Assembly (NCBI GenBank): GCA_045660125.1
Contig: JAZRDG010000083.1
Span: 1 to 28,897, forward strand
Direction of reading: 5' to 3'
DNA: 28,897 nt
From: SVQP01 sp045660125
GTDB lineage: Bacteria; Bacillota; Clostridia; Oscillospirales; CAG-272
How positions within the stretch are numbered: position 1 is the first letter of the stretch; each line of letters begins with the position of its first letter. The notes beneath the pieces are model-generated. The model saw only the letters and a program-made list of their open reading frames with translations. It searched no databases and had not been told where the DNA came from. Below, one piece after another: positions 1-7,444 of the stretch. The position numbers were made by a program, and so were the translations under genes.

Positions 1-1
1 G

Positions 2-325
2 TTTTTCCTGATCACCATGCCCAAAACGCCCCATCACGGCGAGGAGGCAGAGGCAAAGGCAGATGCGCACAGAGAGCTGATGTACGATCTTGCCAAGTAT
101 TTTGACAATACCTACGTCATCGACCTGCGCGAATACGGACCCGTATACGATCAGAAATTCTACGAGCATTTCTGGATCGGCGGACACCTCAACGCGCAAG
201 GCTATTTGCTGACTGCAAAGATGGTCGTTTCCTATATGGATTACATCATCCGCCACAATCCGCAGGACTTCCGTCAGGTCGGCTTTATCGGCACGGGACA
301 CTATTTCCACGGTTTGCCCTGGTAA
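2..325 (+). CDS. SGNH/GDSL-type hydrolase, C-terminal part (5' end outside window)
   Basis: The reading frame is open from the first bases of the window, so about 107 C-terminal residues are visible and the start lies upstream. The motif FWIGGHLNAQGYLLTAKMV is typical of the last block of SGNH hydrolases, where the His of a GxHxN/DxxH-like motif completes the catalytic triad; the Ser, Gly and Asn blocks would be upstream and cannot be seen. Family members are esterases acting on acyl or acetyl groups, often on carbohydrates. The gene ends only 37 bases before the next ATG and no terminator separates them, so it probably shares a transcript with the DUF4838 lipoprotein. The substrate cannot be told from this fragment. 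An in-frame ATG at 17 is internal to the domain and is not the true start. Confidence 0.7.
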   Translation, partial: FFLITMPKTPHHGEEAEAKADAHRELMYDLAKYFDNTYVIDLREYGPVYDQKFYEHFWIGGHLNAQGYLLTAKMVVSYMDYIIRHNPQDFRQVGFIGTGHYFHGLPW

Positions 326-347
326 TTGATATCTGTCTGATTTCACG

Positions 348-354
348 AAGGAGG
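348..354 (+). promoter_or_regulatory. Ribosome binding site deciding the DUF4838 start
   Basis: AAGGAGG ends 8 bases before the ATG at 363 and only 5 bases before an in-frame GTG at 360. The spacing favours the ATG, which also gives a standard MKK lipoprotein start. Confidence 0.7.
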
Positions 355-362
355 AATTTGTG

Positions 363-2213
363 ATGAAAAAGCTATCTTTTCTGTTAGCGCTACTGATGCC
401 GCTTTCCTGCCTGGCAGCCTGCACGACTACGCCGGATACGCCCGAGGACACCACCGCAGATGACGCGCCCCAGACGACTCTGCCCGAGCAGACCACAGAG
501 CCGGAGCAGACCACCGAGCCCGAGGAGACCGTACCCGATACGGGTTATCCCGTTGATCTGATGGAGATCGGCGGGGTTGCTTTTGCCGAATTTTCTCTTT
601 ACGTGCAGCCCGATGCGCCCCGTGGCATTACCGCGGCGGTCGAGAGCCTGATCGAGTATACCGAAAAGGCAACGGGACACAAGCTGACCGTGAGCGAGGG
701 TGAGTCTGCAGCGCATGAGATCGTGATCGGTATGACAGACCGCGATACCGAGGCTGTGACTGCTGCGCGCGCACAGATCAAGAATGACGGCTACGCCATC
801 GTTGAGGACGGCGGCAAGCTGTATATCACGGGCAACTGTACCGCAGGAACGGTGTACGGCGTGTACTCGTTTATGGAAGAGTATCTTGGCGTGCGCTTTT
901 ACGCCACCGATTTTACCGTTGTGCGCGATACCCCCATCGTGCGCATTCCCACGGGCTATCAAGAGGTGTACAGCCCTGCGTTTATCGCGCGTGACTCCTT
1001 CTGGTACGATCTGGAGCACAATCCGGTGCTTTCCGTCCAACTCAAGGATAACAGCGGCTACAATGCCGATATTGAGGGCGGCATTTCCTATGCTGGCTCG
1101 TTCGTGCACACGCTGGCATCGCTGACGGGCACGGCACACGAGATAGGCAAGCAGCCCTGCCTGACCGATGAGGCGGTATATCAAAAGGTGCTTGGCAACG
1201 TCAAGGCTTGGCTGCGTGCCAACCCCGATGCCAAGATCGTGTCTGTCTCGCAGAACGACTCCGCAGCGGAGCACCTTGGCTGTCAGTGCGCAAACTGCAA
1301 GGCGATCGACGAGCGCGAGGGCACGCCCATGGGCTCGCTGCTGACCTTTGTCAACCGTATCGCGGGCGACATCAAGGACGAGTTCCCGAACGTGTACGTG
1401 GATACGCTGGCGTACAGATACACGCGCCAGGCGCCCAAGACCATCAAGCCCGCAGATAACGTCATCATTCGTCTGTGCTCGATCGAATGCTGCTTCTCTC
1501 ACCCGCTGGACGATGCAAGCTGCGAGCGCAACGCCGCCTTCAAAAAGGATATTGAGGAATGGAGCGCGATTTGCGACAACCTCTATATCTGGGACTACAC
1601 CACCAATTTCATGTATTATCTTTCGCCGTTCCCCAATCTGGGCGTGCTGCGTGCGAACGTCAAGTTCTATAAGGATCACCACGTCATCGGCATGTTCGAG
1701 CAGGGCAACTTCCAGTCCACCTCGGGTGAGTTTGGTGAGCTGCGCTCGTATCTGCTGGCAAAGCTCTTGTGGAATCCCGACATGAGCGAGGAAGAGTATC
1801 AGCGCCACATGAACGAATTTTTGCAGGACTACTACGGCGCGGGGTGGGAGAACATCCGCGCGTATATCGATGCCACCACCGAGGCAGCGGCGCTCAACCA
1901 CGTGGGCATTTACGATTCGGTCAGAACCATGATGATGGGACATATGGATGAAAACGCCCAAATGGTCGCGTTTGGCGACGATATGCTTGCGCTTTGGGTC
2001 AAGGCGCTGGAAGAGGCGCAGACCGAGGTGCAAAAGGAGCACGTGGAAAAATCCATGATCCAGGCGTACTATATGGCACACCTCAAGAGCAAGAACCGCA
2101 AGGAATATCTCAACACCATGTACGACCTGTGCGAAAAGTATGGGCTGACCCATTACCGCGAGGGCGCGCTGATCGACTTCTCGCAAAAGGGCAAGCCGGG
2201 CAGCTTGGGATAA
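363..2213 (+). CDS. DUF4838 domain lipoprotein (carbohydrate-active-type)
   Basis: The product has 616 residues. It begins with a lipoprotein signal ending in LAAC (Cys20), so it should be anchored outside the cell. A Thr/Glu/Pro-rich linker follows (about 24-60) that includes two 18-base tandem repeats. Residues about 65-200 resemble the alpha/beta domain that precedes catalytic barrels in GH20 and GH67 enzymes (HEIVIG, then TAGTVYGVYSFMEEYLGVRFYA). The rest matches DUF4838, including the CQCANC block near residue 307 that precedes a predicted barrel region. DUF4838 proteins occur in polysaccharide-use loci, but their reaction is not established to my knowledge; a glycosidase-like fold is an inference. 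The gene follows an SGNH hydrolase and ends at a strong UUCG hairpin. Start choice rests on the ribosome binding site at 348-354. Confidence 0.8.
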   Translation: MKKLSFLLALLMPLSCLAACTTTPDTPEDTTADDAPQTTLPEQTTEPEQTTEPEETVPDTGYPVDLMEIGGVAFAEFSLYVQPDAPRGITAAVESLIEYTEKATGHKLTVSEGESAAHEIVIGMTDRDTEAVTAARAQIKNDGYAIVEDGGKLYITGNCTAGTVYGVYSFMEEYLGVRFYATDFTVVRDTPIVRIPTGYQEVYSPAFIARDSFWYDLEHNPVLSVQLKDNSGYNADIEGGISYAGSFVHTLASLTGTAHEIGKQPCLTDEAVYQKVLGNVKAWLRANPDAKIVSVSQNDSAAEHLGCQCANCKAIDEREGTPMGSLLTFVNRIAGDIKDEFPNVYVDTLAYRYTRQAPKTIKPADNVIIRLCSIECCFSHPLDDASCERNAAFKKDIEEWSAICDNLYIWDYTTNFMYYLSPFPNLGVLRANVKFYKDHHVIGMFEQGNFQSTSGEFGELRSYLLAKLLWNPDMSEEEYQRHMNEFLQDYYGAGWENIRAYIDATTEAAALNHVGIYDSVRTMMMGHMDENAQMVAFGDDMLALWVKALEEAQTEVQKEHVEKSMIQAYYMAHLKSKNRKEYLNTMYDLCEKYGLTHYREGALIDFSQKGKPGSLG

Positions 2214-2244
2214 GCACGGCGTAGTTACAATAAAATCATGTTTC

Positions 2245-2272
2245 AAACGGCTCTCCTTCGGGAGAGCCGTTT
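2245..2272 (+). terminator. Intrinsic terminator with UUCG loop
   Basis: A perfect 12-base-pair stem (2245-2256 with 2261-2272) is closed by a TTCG loop and ends in a T-rich run. It ends the SGNH-DUF4838 transcript. Confidence 0.85.
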
Positions 2273-2332
2273 CTCTGTTTTCATCGGATTGAAAAATTTT
2301 TTTCGAAAAATAAAAAAATTTTCAAAAAACGC

Positions 2333-2371
2333 GAACTTTTTGCACAGAAAATGCGTCTATATAAGTAGAGC
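2333..2371 (+). promoter_or_regulatory. ECF-sigma-type promoter (GAAC-N17-CGTC), copy 1
   Basis: GAAC at 2333-2336 and CGTC at 2354-2357 are separated by 17 bases, followed by TATATAAGTAGAGC. This is the layout of promoters read by extracytoplasmic-function sigma factors. The same 39-base block occurs on the other strand at 5081-5119, with 35 of 39 positions identical by eye. It lies 32 bases upstream of the ATG at 2403. An A/T-rich inverted repeat just upstream (2289-2325) could act as an UP-like element. Confidence 0.7.
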
Positions 2372-2386
2372 GATCCGATATTTCGC

Positions 2387-2394
2387 AAAGGAGG
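2387..2394 (+). promoter_or_regulatory. Ribosome binding site for the 2403 lipoprotein
   Basis: AAAGGAGG lies 8 bases before the ATG at 2403. It rules against the in-frame ATG at 2238, which would run through the terminator stem and the promoter. Confidence 0.85.
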
Positions 2395-2402
2395 AAAAAA
2401 TC

Positions 2403-3797
2403 ATGAAAAAAAGAACGCTTTTGATCTGTGTTTTACTTGCGTGCGCCATGCTGCTGGCATCCTGTCAGGGAATTGCGGACGCGCTTCGCCCCGATCCCAA
2501 AACTGCCGACGAGCTGTGGGAGCGCATTGGCGAGGCGATGCAGGGATACGATGCATACGCGATGTCCTTGGAAATGGATATGGTGATGGTGGTCGCGGGG
2601 CACGAGATGATCTCCAAGGCTACGGGCACGATGATCGAGGACGCGGGCGAGGACTACTATTATTACAGCGAGACCGACGTGACCGTCAGCTGCGAGGAGC
2701 TGGATATGGAGGAAACCGTTAAGTCGATCAGCGCGTACGCGGACGGCAGGGCGTTTGAATTCCGCGGTGAGAATGGATACGAGCGCAAGCTGTACAGCAA
2801 GATGACGAGCGAGGAATATCAAGCCTACAAGGCTTCGGACGAGCAGGAAGAGGAGCCCGATTTTGGCGATTGCACGCAGGAGAGCTTTGCGCAAAACGAG
2901 GACAAGACCTGGACGCTGACCTATTCGGGCTACACCAAAAAGACCATCAATATCATCACGAATGCGTTTTCCGGCATTGCGGACGTGTTCGGCGCGGATA
3001 TTGAGGACATGCAGGTTACGTTCAAGACAAACGAGGATTTCCGTGTGACCGATATCGGCATTGTATTCGAGTTTGCAAAACCCGAGGACGGTGCTGCCGA
3101 GCCGCAGCTGGATATTCGCCTTGGGCTGGATGCAGTGGGCGATGAAGTCGTGCGCGTGACCGATACCATCGATCCCAAAAAATACAAAGAGGTGGACGAC
3201 CTTGCCATTCGCAAGCAGATCGATGATATGATCGAGCAGCGCAACCAAGCCGAGCAGGGGAAGTTTGAGTATAAGATGATTCAGACCGTCAAGGTCATGG
3301 GACAGACCGAGACCTATGACGAGACCAGTATTGTCAAGTACGGCGTGGAGGACGGAAAATATTTTTACGAGATTGAATTGAGCGTTAACGGAGAGAGTGC
3401 AGGCGTGACCTACAAAAACGGCACGCTGACCGTCACCTATGAAGGCGAGAGCTATGACGAGCCGCAGACCGAGCAGGAAGCAAAAGAGCTTATCGAGTCT
3501 ATGATCAACGATCCCACCTTGGGCTATAATTCCGAGTCGATCACCAACATTACCAAGAAGAACGATGGCATCTGGGAGATCGAGCTGGCGGTGAGCGACA
3601 CCGCTACTTTTGATGAGCTTTACGACGCTTTGGGCGGCACGTATAAGTCGGCAACCCAGACCGTAACCGTGACCGTGCAGGACGGCAAGCTGATTCGCAT
3701 TAAAAACGTGCTTGCCTCCAGGGGCAGCATTCAGTCGGGCAGAGATACCTATGAGGTCACCTTGACCATCCAAATGGAAACCTCGTTTTTAGACTAA
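2403..3797 (+). CDS. Lipoprotein of unknown function, possibly two repeated modules
   Basis: The product has 464 residues. It starts MKKRTLLICVLLACAMLLASC, a lipoprotein signal with its lipid-acceptor Cys in LASC. I do not recognise a named family. The mature part is acidic, with short beta-strand-like stretches, and recalls LppX/DUF6612-type lipoproteins only in general style. Two halves look related. Each begins with a region reading YAMSLEMDM or EYKMIQTVKV and ends with an aromatic 'TWTLTYSG' or 'IWEIELAV' strand followed by a 'VTFKTNEDFRVTDI' or 'VTVQDGKLIRI' strand, so an internal duplication is likely but not proven. The gene is alone between the ECF-type promoter at 2333-2371 and the terminator at 3807-3837, suggesting envelope-stress-type control. 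Confidence 0.75.
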   Translation: MKKRTLLICVLLACAMLLASCQGIADALRPDPKTADELWERIGEAMQGYDAYAMSLEMDMVMVVAGHEMISKATGTMIEDAGEDYYYYSETDVTVSCEELDMEETVKSISAYADGRAFEFRGENGYERKLYSKMTSEEYQAYKASDEQEEEPDFGDCTQESFAQNEDKTWTLTYSGYTKKTINIITNAFSGIADVFGADIEDMQVTFKTNEDFRVTDIGIVFEFAKPEDGAAEPQLDIRLGLDAVGDEVVRVTDTIDPKKYKEVDDLAIRKQIDDMIEQRNQAEQGKFEYKMIQTVKVMGQTETYDETSIVKYGVEDGKYFYEIELSVNGESAGVTYKNGTLTVTYEGESYDEPQTEQEAKELIESMINDPTLGYNSESITNITKKNDGIWEIELAVSDTATFDELYDALGGTYKSATQTVTVTVQDGKLIRIKNVLASRGSIQSGRDTYEVTLTIQMETSFLD

Positions 3798-3806
3798 GGG
3801 CATAAT

Positions 3807-3837
3807 AAAAGCGCAACCGCCACGCGGTTGCGCTTTT
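3807..3837. terminator. Bidirectional terminator between convergent genes
   Basis: A perfect 13-base-pair stem (3807-3819 with 3825-3837) has a 5-base loop. An A-run precedes it and a T-run follows it, so it can end both the rightward 2403 lipoprotein and the leftward phosphate-binding-like gene. Confidence 0.85.
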
Positions 3838-3844
3838 TATATGT

Positions 3845-5047
3845 TTATGAGAACGGATCGGACGTGCTGTTTCCCACGTATCCCGACTGCTCGATGATGT
3901 ATTGTCCTTCCTTGGACAGAATCCAATCCAGCAGCAACTGCACGTTGGGGTTGTCGTTACCCTCGTAGGTCACGGCATAGACAGGCGCGATGATGGGGTA
4001 AGCGCCGCTTCGGATATTTTCCACAGTGGGAGCAACGCCATCCACCGCGATCATCTTGATATCGGGATTTTTGATCATACCCTCTATGTAAAAGCGGAAC
4101 GAAAAACCGATCGAGCCCGACAGGTTACGGTAGTCTGCAACCTCTTCTATCATGGCACCCATGCCTTTCACTTCCTTGATTTCGGGGTCGATCATAGTAG
4201 TGTCGCCCATAAAGCGCAGCATCATGCTCTGACTGCCGCTGTCCTTGTCGCGCTGGAATGCCTCTATTGGCTTGTCCTCGCCTCCAACCTCTTTCCAGTT
4301 GGTAATCTTGCCGGAGTAGATGTCCTTGATCTGCTGGCTGGTCAGTGAGTCGATGGGGTTGTCCTTGTGCACGAAGAATACGAATGCCTCGTAACCGATC
4401 TGCGTGTACGCATAGGTCGTGCCCATTTTCTCGGCGTACGCGATCTGTTCTTTGGAGGGGGCAGCGCCAATGAAAATATCGGTTTTCTTTTCCGCCAGCA
4501 TTTTATAGCCACCCACCGTGTTGTTGTATTCAAACACGCCGTCGTACAGCTCGGTGGTTTCGGGATATACCGCATGCACGAATGCCGAGTAAACGGGGAA
4601 GGCGGCGGTTGCGCCGTCTATGATAGGTAAGTCGCCCTCCAACTGCAGCGAGGCGTCCTCAAGCTTGACGATTTTGGAATTCTCGTCAAAGGGCAGATAT
4701 TCGCTCAGATTGATGTTGGGCGTGGTGTCAATGGTGATCGAGTCCTCGTACAAATCCTGCCCGATCAGCACGCCAAGCGGAATGCCCACCACCAAAACAA
4801 TGCAGCAAAATACGGAAAGGCAGATCAGTCTTGCTTTCTTTTTTGTCCAAAGCACGGGGATGATGGCGGGAAGGATCAGCACGCTTGTGTAAGCGATCCA
4901 CTCGCTGTAGCCCAAAAGAGCGATCATCAGCATGGAGAACAATGCAGCTATGGGCCATGCAAGCAGGATGGCAACGGTCAACAGAATTTTGAGCACCAAT
5001 ACCGTGATTTTGACTTCTCTTTGATCGAAAAATTCTTTTACTGTCAT
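3845..5047 (-). CDS. Membrane-anchored PstS-like phosphate-binding protein
   Basis: The product has 400 residues. About 100 N-terminal residues hold three hydrophobic segments (near 14-38, 50-68 and 76-97) in place of a cleavable signal peptide. The rest is a periplasmic-binding-protein domain of the PstS/PBP-like type. It has the DGATAAFPVYSAFVHAVYP block, NTVGGYKMLAEKKTDIFIGA, a SGKITNWKEVGG motif, then FQRDKDSGSQSMM. These match phosphate-binding proteins, where the Ser/Thr-rich DGATAAFP and DSGS loops contact the anion. No pstC, pstA or pstB genes are adjacent, so a sensing or sequestering role is as likely as transport. It is read from the ECF-type promoter at 5081-5119 and has an AAAAGGAG ribosome binding site. 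It lies downstream of the MFS gene with no clear terminator between, so read-through from that operon is possible. Confidence 0.85.
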   Translation of the reverse strand: MTVKEFFDQREVKITVLVLKILLTVAILLAWPIAALFSMLMIALLGYSEWIAYTSVLILPAIIPVLWTKKKARLICLSVFCCIVLVVGIPLGVLIGQDLYEDSITIDTTPNINLSEYLPFDENSKIVKLEDASLQLEGDLPIIDGATAAFPVYSAFVHAVYPETTELYDGVFEYNNTVGGYKMLAEKKTDIFIGAAPSKEQIAYAEKMGTTYAYTQIGYEAFVFFVHKDNPIDSLTSQQIKDIYSGKITNWKEVGGEDKPIEAFQRDKDSGSQSMMLRFMGDTTMIDPEIKEVKGMGAMIEEVADYRNLSGSIGFSFRFYIEGMIKNPDIKMIAVDGVAPTVENIRSGAYPIIAPVYAVTYEGNDNPNVQLLLDWILSKEGQYIIEQSGYVGNSTSDPFS

Positions 5048-5080
5048 ACAAATCTCCTTTTCTTGCAGTGTTACGGGGTA

Positions 5081-5119
5081 GCTCTACCTTTATAGACGCA
5101 TTTTCTCTGCAGAAAGTTC
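5081..5119 (-). promoter_or_regulatory. ECF-sigma-type promoter (GAAC-N17-CGTC), copy 2
   Basis: On the minus strand GAAC (5119-5116) and CGTC (5098-5095) are 17 bases apart and followed by TATAAAGGTAGAGC. The spacer matches copy 1 at 15 of 17 positions. It lies 33 bases upstream of the phosphate-binding-like gene. Confidence 0.7.
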
Positions 5120-5155
5120 GGGGTTATTTGGATTGTTTACAGAATATTCACGGAA

Positions 5156-6403
5156 TCAAGCCTGCTTTTTGATGCGCTTGAAGTAGCGCACCGTGAAAAA
5201 CAGCGTGATAATGCCAAGGATCGGGAAGACGGCGCAGGCAAGCATGCCTGCCTTAAGCCCCACCTGCTCGGGGGAGAGCGCAAGCTGCTCGGCAAGGCGC
5301 ACGCCGAGGTCGGATGCGCTGACCGCGTCGGTCACAATGCCCATCAGCTGCGGCGCAACCGATGCGCCAAGGTCACCGCCCGATGCCATGAGCGCGTAGG
5401 CGGCAACGCCCACGTAAGGAATGTTTTCCTCCATCATGATCAGAGCTCCGGGCCACAGCATCGAGGTAAAAATACCTGTCAGCACGCAAGCGATCAGTGC
5501 AACCGCAGGGGCGCCCGAAAAGACCACCACCAAATAGCAAACAGCCGCGCCGATCATGCCCACCGTGAGCATGCGGAAGATGTTTTTGCCGTACTTGGCG
5601 TAGGTAATACGCGTCAGTCCCAGCAGGATGGCAAAGGCTGCCATGCCCACAAGGTCACCCACCGCCTTATCAATGTGCAATGCCTTTTCCATGTAGCTGG
5701 AGATCCAGTTGGACATGGTGTTCTCGGCGCAGCTGCCAAAAAAGATGCAAGCCACGCAAAGGGCAAGACCAACCGTGCGGCTGCGCGAGCGGCTTGCGCT
5801 TGCCTGCTCGCTGCTCTTTTGCAGGTCGGGCATGGGGGAGAGCATAAAGAGCACCGCGGCAATCACGGGCAGTGCGGCAAAGAACAGGGTCAGGCACATC
5901 CATTGCGTTCTGTCAAACAGCGCGAAAAACACGGTGCTGACTATGATGACAAAAAAGATGCCGAACGCGTAAAGCGAGTGCAGCATGCTCATGTCGCGCT
6001 GCGGATTATCCGAGGGAAGGGCAGCAATGGTGGGCGAGAGCATGACCTCCGAAAGTCCTGCGGCAATCGAGAACACCACCGTGCCCGCAAGCAAGCCCAC
6101 ATAGGCGTATTGCGGCAAAAACCAAGGCACGAGCGCATAGATCACAAGTCCCAGCGAGGTGATCAGCGGCGTGACGCGTACCAGCTTTGACGCGTTGAAA
6201 TTTTTGGCAAACAGCGAAAAGAGCAGATCCACCAGCAACTGCGTGCAGAAGTTGGTCAGCACCAGCGTGCCAAGCAGCGTGTAGGAAATGCCGTACATAT
6301 CCTGCAGCGTGGCAAACAAAAGGGGCGGCAGGATAAAAATCGAGGACATGGTAAAGTATGCCGAGTAGCAGGCAAGCTTGGTGCGTTTGAAATTCGTGCT
6401 CAT
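5156..6403 (-). CDS. MFS transporter
   Basis: The product has 415 residues and about 12 hydrophobic segments spread along the chain, the usual size and layout of a major facilitator superfamily carrier. It resembles the sugar/fucose-permease-like MFS members (AGTVVFSIAAGLSEVMLSPTIAALPSDNPQRDMSMLHSLYAFG, a conserved segment of that group with a charged loop after helix 4), but the substrate cannot be told. Its ATG overlaps the stop codon of the FliB-like gene by four bases (ATGA at 6400-6403), so translation is coupled and the two share the promoter at 7335-7363. No clear terminator follows the stop codon. Given the surrounding glycosidases an imported sugar is plausible, but this is inference from context. 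Confidence 0.85.
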   Translation of the reverse strand: MSTNFKRTKLACYSAYFTMSSIFILPPLLFATLQDMYGISYTLLGTLVLTNFCTQLLVDLLFSLFAKNFNASKLVRVTPLITSLGLVIYALVPWFLPQYAYVGLLAGTVVFSIAAGLSEVMLSPTIAALPSDNPQRDMSMLHSLYAFGIFFVIIVSTVFFALFDRTQWMCLTLFFAALPVIAAVLFMLSPMPDLQKSSEQASASRSRSRTVGLALCVACIFFGSCAENTMSNWISSYMEKALHIDKAVGDLVGMAAFAILLGLTRITYAKYGKNIFRMLTVGMIGAAVCYLVVVFSGAPAVALIACVLTGIFTSMLWPGALIMMEENIPYVGVAAYALMASGGDLGASVAPQLMGIVTDAVSASDLGVRLAEQLALSPEQVGLKAGMLACAVFPILGIITLFFTVRYFKRIKKQA

Positions 6404-7302
6404 GCAATTACCTCGTAAAATACAGATTTGATGGTATCGGTGTTGTCCTCGGAGTATTCCAGCTCCTCGGAAACAATGCGCGCTGCGTCAAGCGCGTCGT
6501 GTCCTGCGGCAATCAGGGATGCAAGCAGACGCTCGAAAAACAGGGCAAGCCCCAGCGAGGCTGCAAAGTCTTCCTCGTCCGCCGCGTCCGAGCAATGACG
6601 GTACACAAAGTAGGCAAGCGCACGCGTCAGCCAAGGCTGCTGCTCGGGCAGCACGTCCGCGTCTGCACCGTACAGCATAAATAAGCCAAGATGCTGTGCG
6701 TCCAGGTATTCCAGCTCTCCAAGCAGCTCGCACCATGCGTCATCCGAGCGCACGTCGGCAGATACGCCGAATTCAGCACCAATGCGCGCAAGTCGCGCGT
6801 CGTGCGAAAGCGCGGAGTCTTTTAAGATCGCAAACACGCGCGCACGCAGGGCGGTAGCGTCAAAGGCGTCCGCGTCGGGCGCGCCTTCAAGCTCGCCGAT
6901 CAGGGTCATTTGGTCAAAGTCGTCCGAGAACAGAATGATGCGGCAAGCCTCCTCGCAGGCAAGTCCCAAGCCCACCTCCTTGCCGTGAGGCGTATCGTGG
7001 TAAAAGCGCGGGTGCTCGCGGCAGATCTCACAAAGCGCGTCCTGCCCGTAAGCTTTGATGATGCGGCAAAGACCACGCTCGTCAAGATGCGGACAACGGT
7101 CATGCGCGGCAAGAGAGAAGTGCGGTGTGTCGGTCTCATCAATGCTTGCGCGAATGGTATCGGCGTAGTCGCCGTCAAGCGTTTGGTAAAGTGCGCGTGC
7201 CTGCTCGTCCACGTCGATCTCCCAGCCAATGCAGCAGGAGTGGCGGCAGCGGTCGGCGATGCAGCGGAATTTATTATAATAATGGGGCGCGTAAAGCTTC
7301 AT
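6400..7302 (-). CDS. FliB-like lysine N-methylase (Cys-cluster protein)
   Basis: The product has 300 residues. The N-terminus KLYAPHYYNKFRCIADRCRH, continuing SCCIGWEIDVDE, and the later CPH, LCRI and CEICREHPRFYH segments are the signature of the FliB/YkgJ family, with Cys14, Cys19, Cys23 and Cys24 and further Cys residues likely to bind a metal or iron-sulfur centre. The named activity of FliB is methylation of flagellin lysines. Many gut Clostridia carry this family without an obvious flagellar locus nearby, and none is visible here, so the true target may be another protein. The gene starts 33 bases downstream of a strong sigma-A promoter and overlaps the MFS gene by four bases. The ribosome binding site is weak (AAAGAGG). 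Confidence 0.8.
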   Translation of the reverse strand: MKLYAPHYYNKFRCIADRCRHSCCIGWEIDVDEQARALYQTLDGDYADTIRASIDETDTPHFSLAAHDRCPHLDERGLCRIIKAYGQDALCEICREHPRFYHDTPHGKEVGLGLACEEACRIILFSDDFDQMTLIGELEGAPDADAFDATALRARVFAILKDSALSHDARLARIGAEFGVSADVRSDDAWCELLGELEYLDAQHLGLFMLYGADADVLPEQQPWLTRALAYFVYRHCSDAADEEDFAASLGLALFFERLLASLIAAGHDALDAARIVSEELEYSEDNTDTIKSVFYEVIA

Positions 7303-7334
7303 GGTGTGCCTCTTTTGGTGGATTGTTTGGTCTT

Positions 7335-7363
7335 ATTATACCATAAGTCGCACCGCTTGGCAA
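7335..7363 (-). promoter_or_regulatory. Sigma-A promoter for the FliB-MFS operon
   Basis: On the minus strand TTGCCA (7363-7358) and TATAAT (7340-7335) are 17 bases apart, with an extended -10 (TGGTATAAT). It lies back to back with the rightward promoter at 7385-7413. Confidence 0.85.
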
Positions 7364-7384
7364 GGGTGTACGGACAAGTTGTGC

Positions 7385-7413
7385 TTGACAGTGGCAGAGA
7401 AATATAGTAAAAT
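7385..7413 (+). promoter_or_regulatory. Sigma-A promoter for the 7445-10805 gene pair
   Basis: TTGACA (7385-7390) and TAAAAT (7408-7413) are separated by 17 bases, 31 bases upstream of the ATG at 7445. Confidence 0.85.
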
Positions 7414-7433
7414 AAAAGCAGTACATTTTCAGC

Positions 7434-7439
7434 AGGAGG
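7434..7439 (+). promoter_or_regulatory. Ribosome binding site setting the start at 7445
   Basis: AGGAGG lies 5 bases before the ATG at 7445. An earlier in-frame ATG at 7301 lies upstream of the promoter, so it cannot be used from that promoter. Confidence 0.75.
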
Positions 7440-7444
7440 TCTTT

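Noticed and set aside
390..2246. Long minus-strand open frame opposite the DUF4838 gene
   Set aside because: No domain match, no ribosome binding site, and its start crosses the terminator stem; a shadow of the plus-strand gene.
2238..2402. Upstream in-frame extension of the 2403 lipoprotein
   Set aside because: It would translate the terminator and the ECF-type promoter and destroy the lipoprotein signal.
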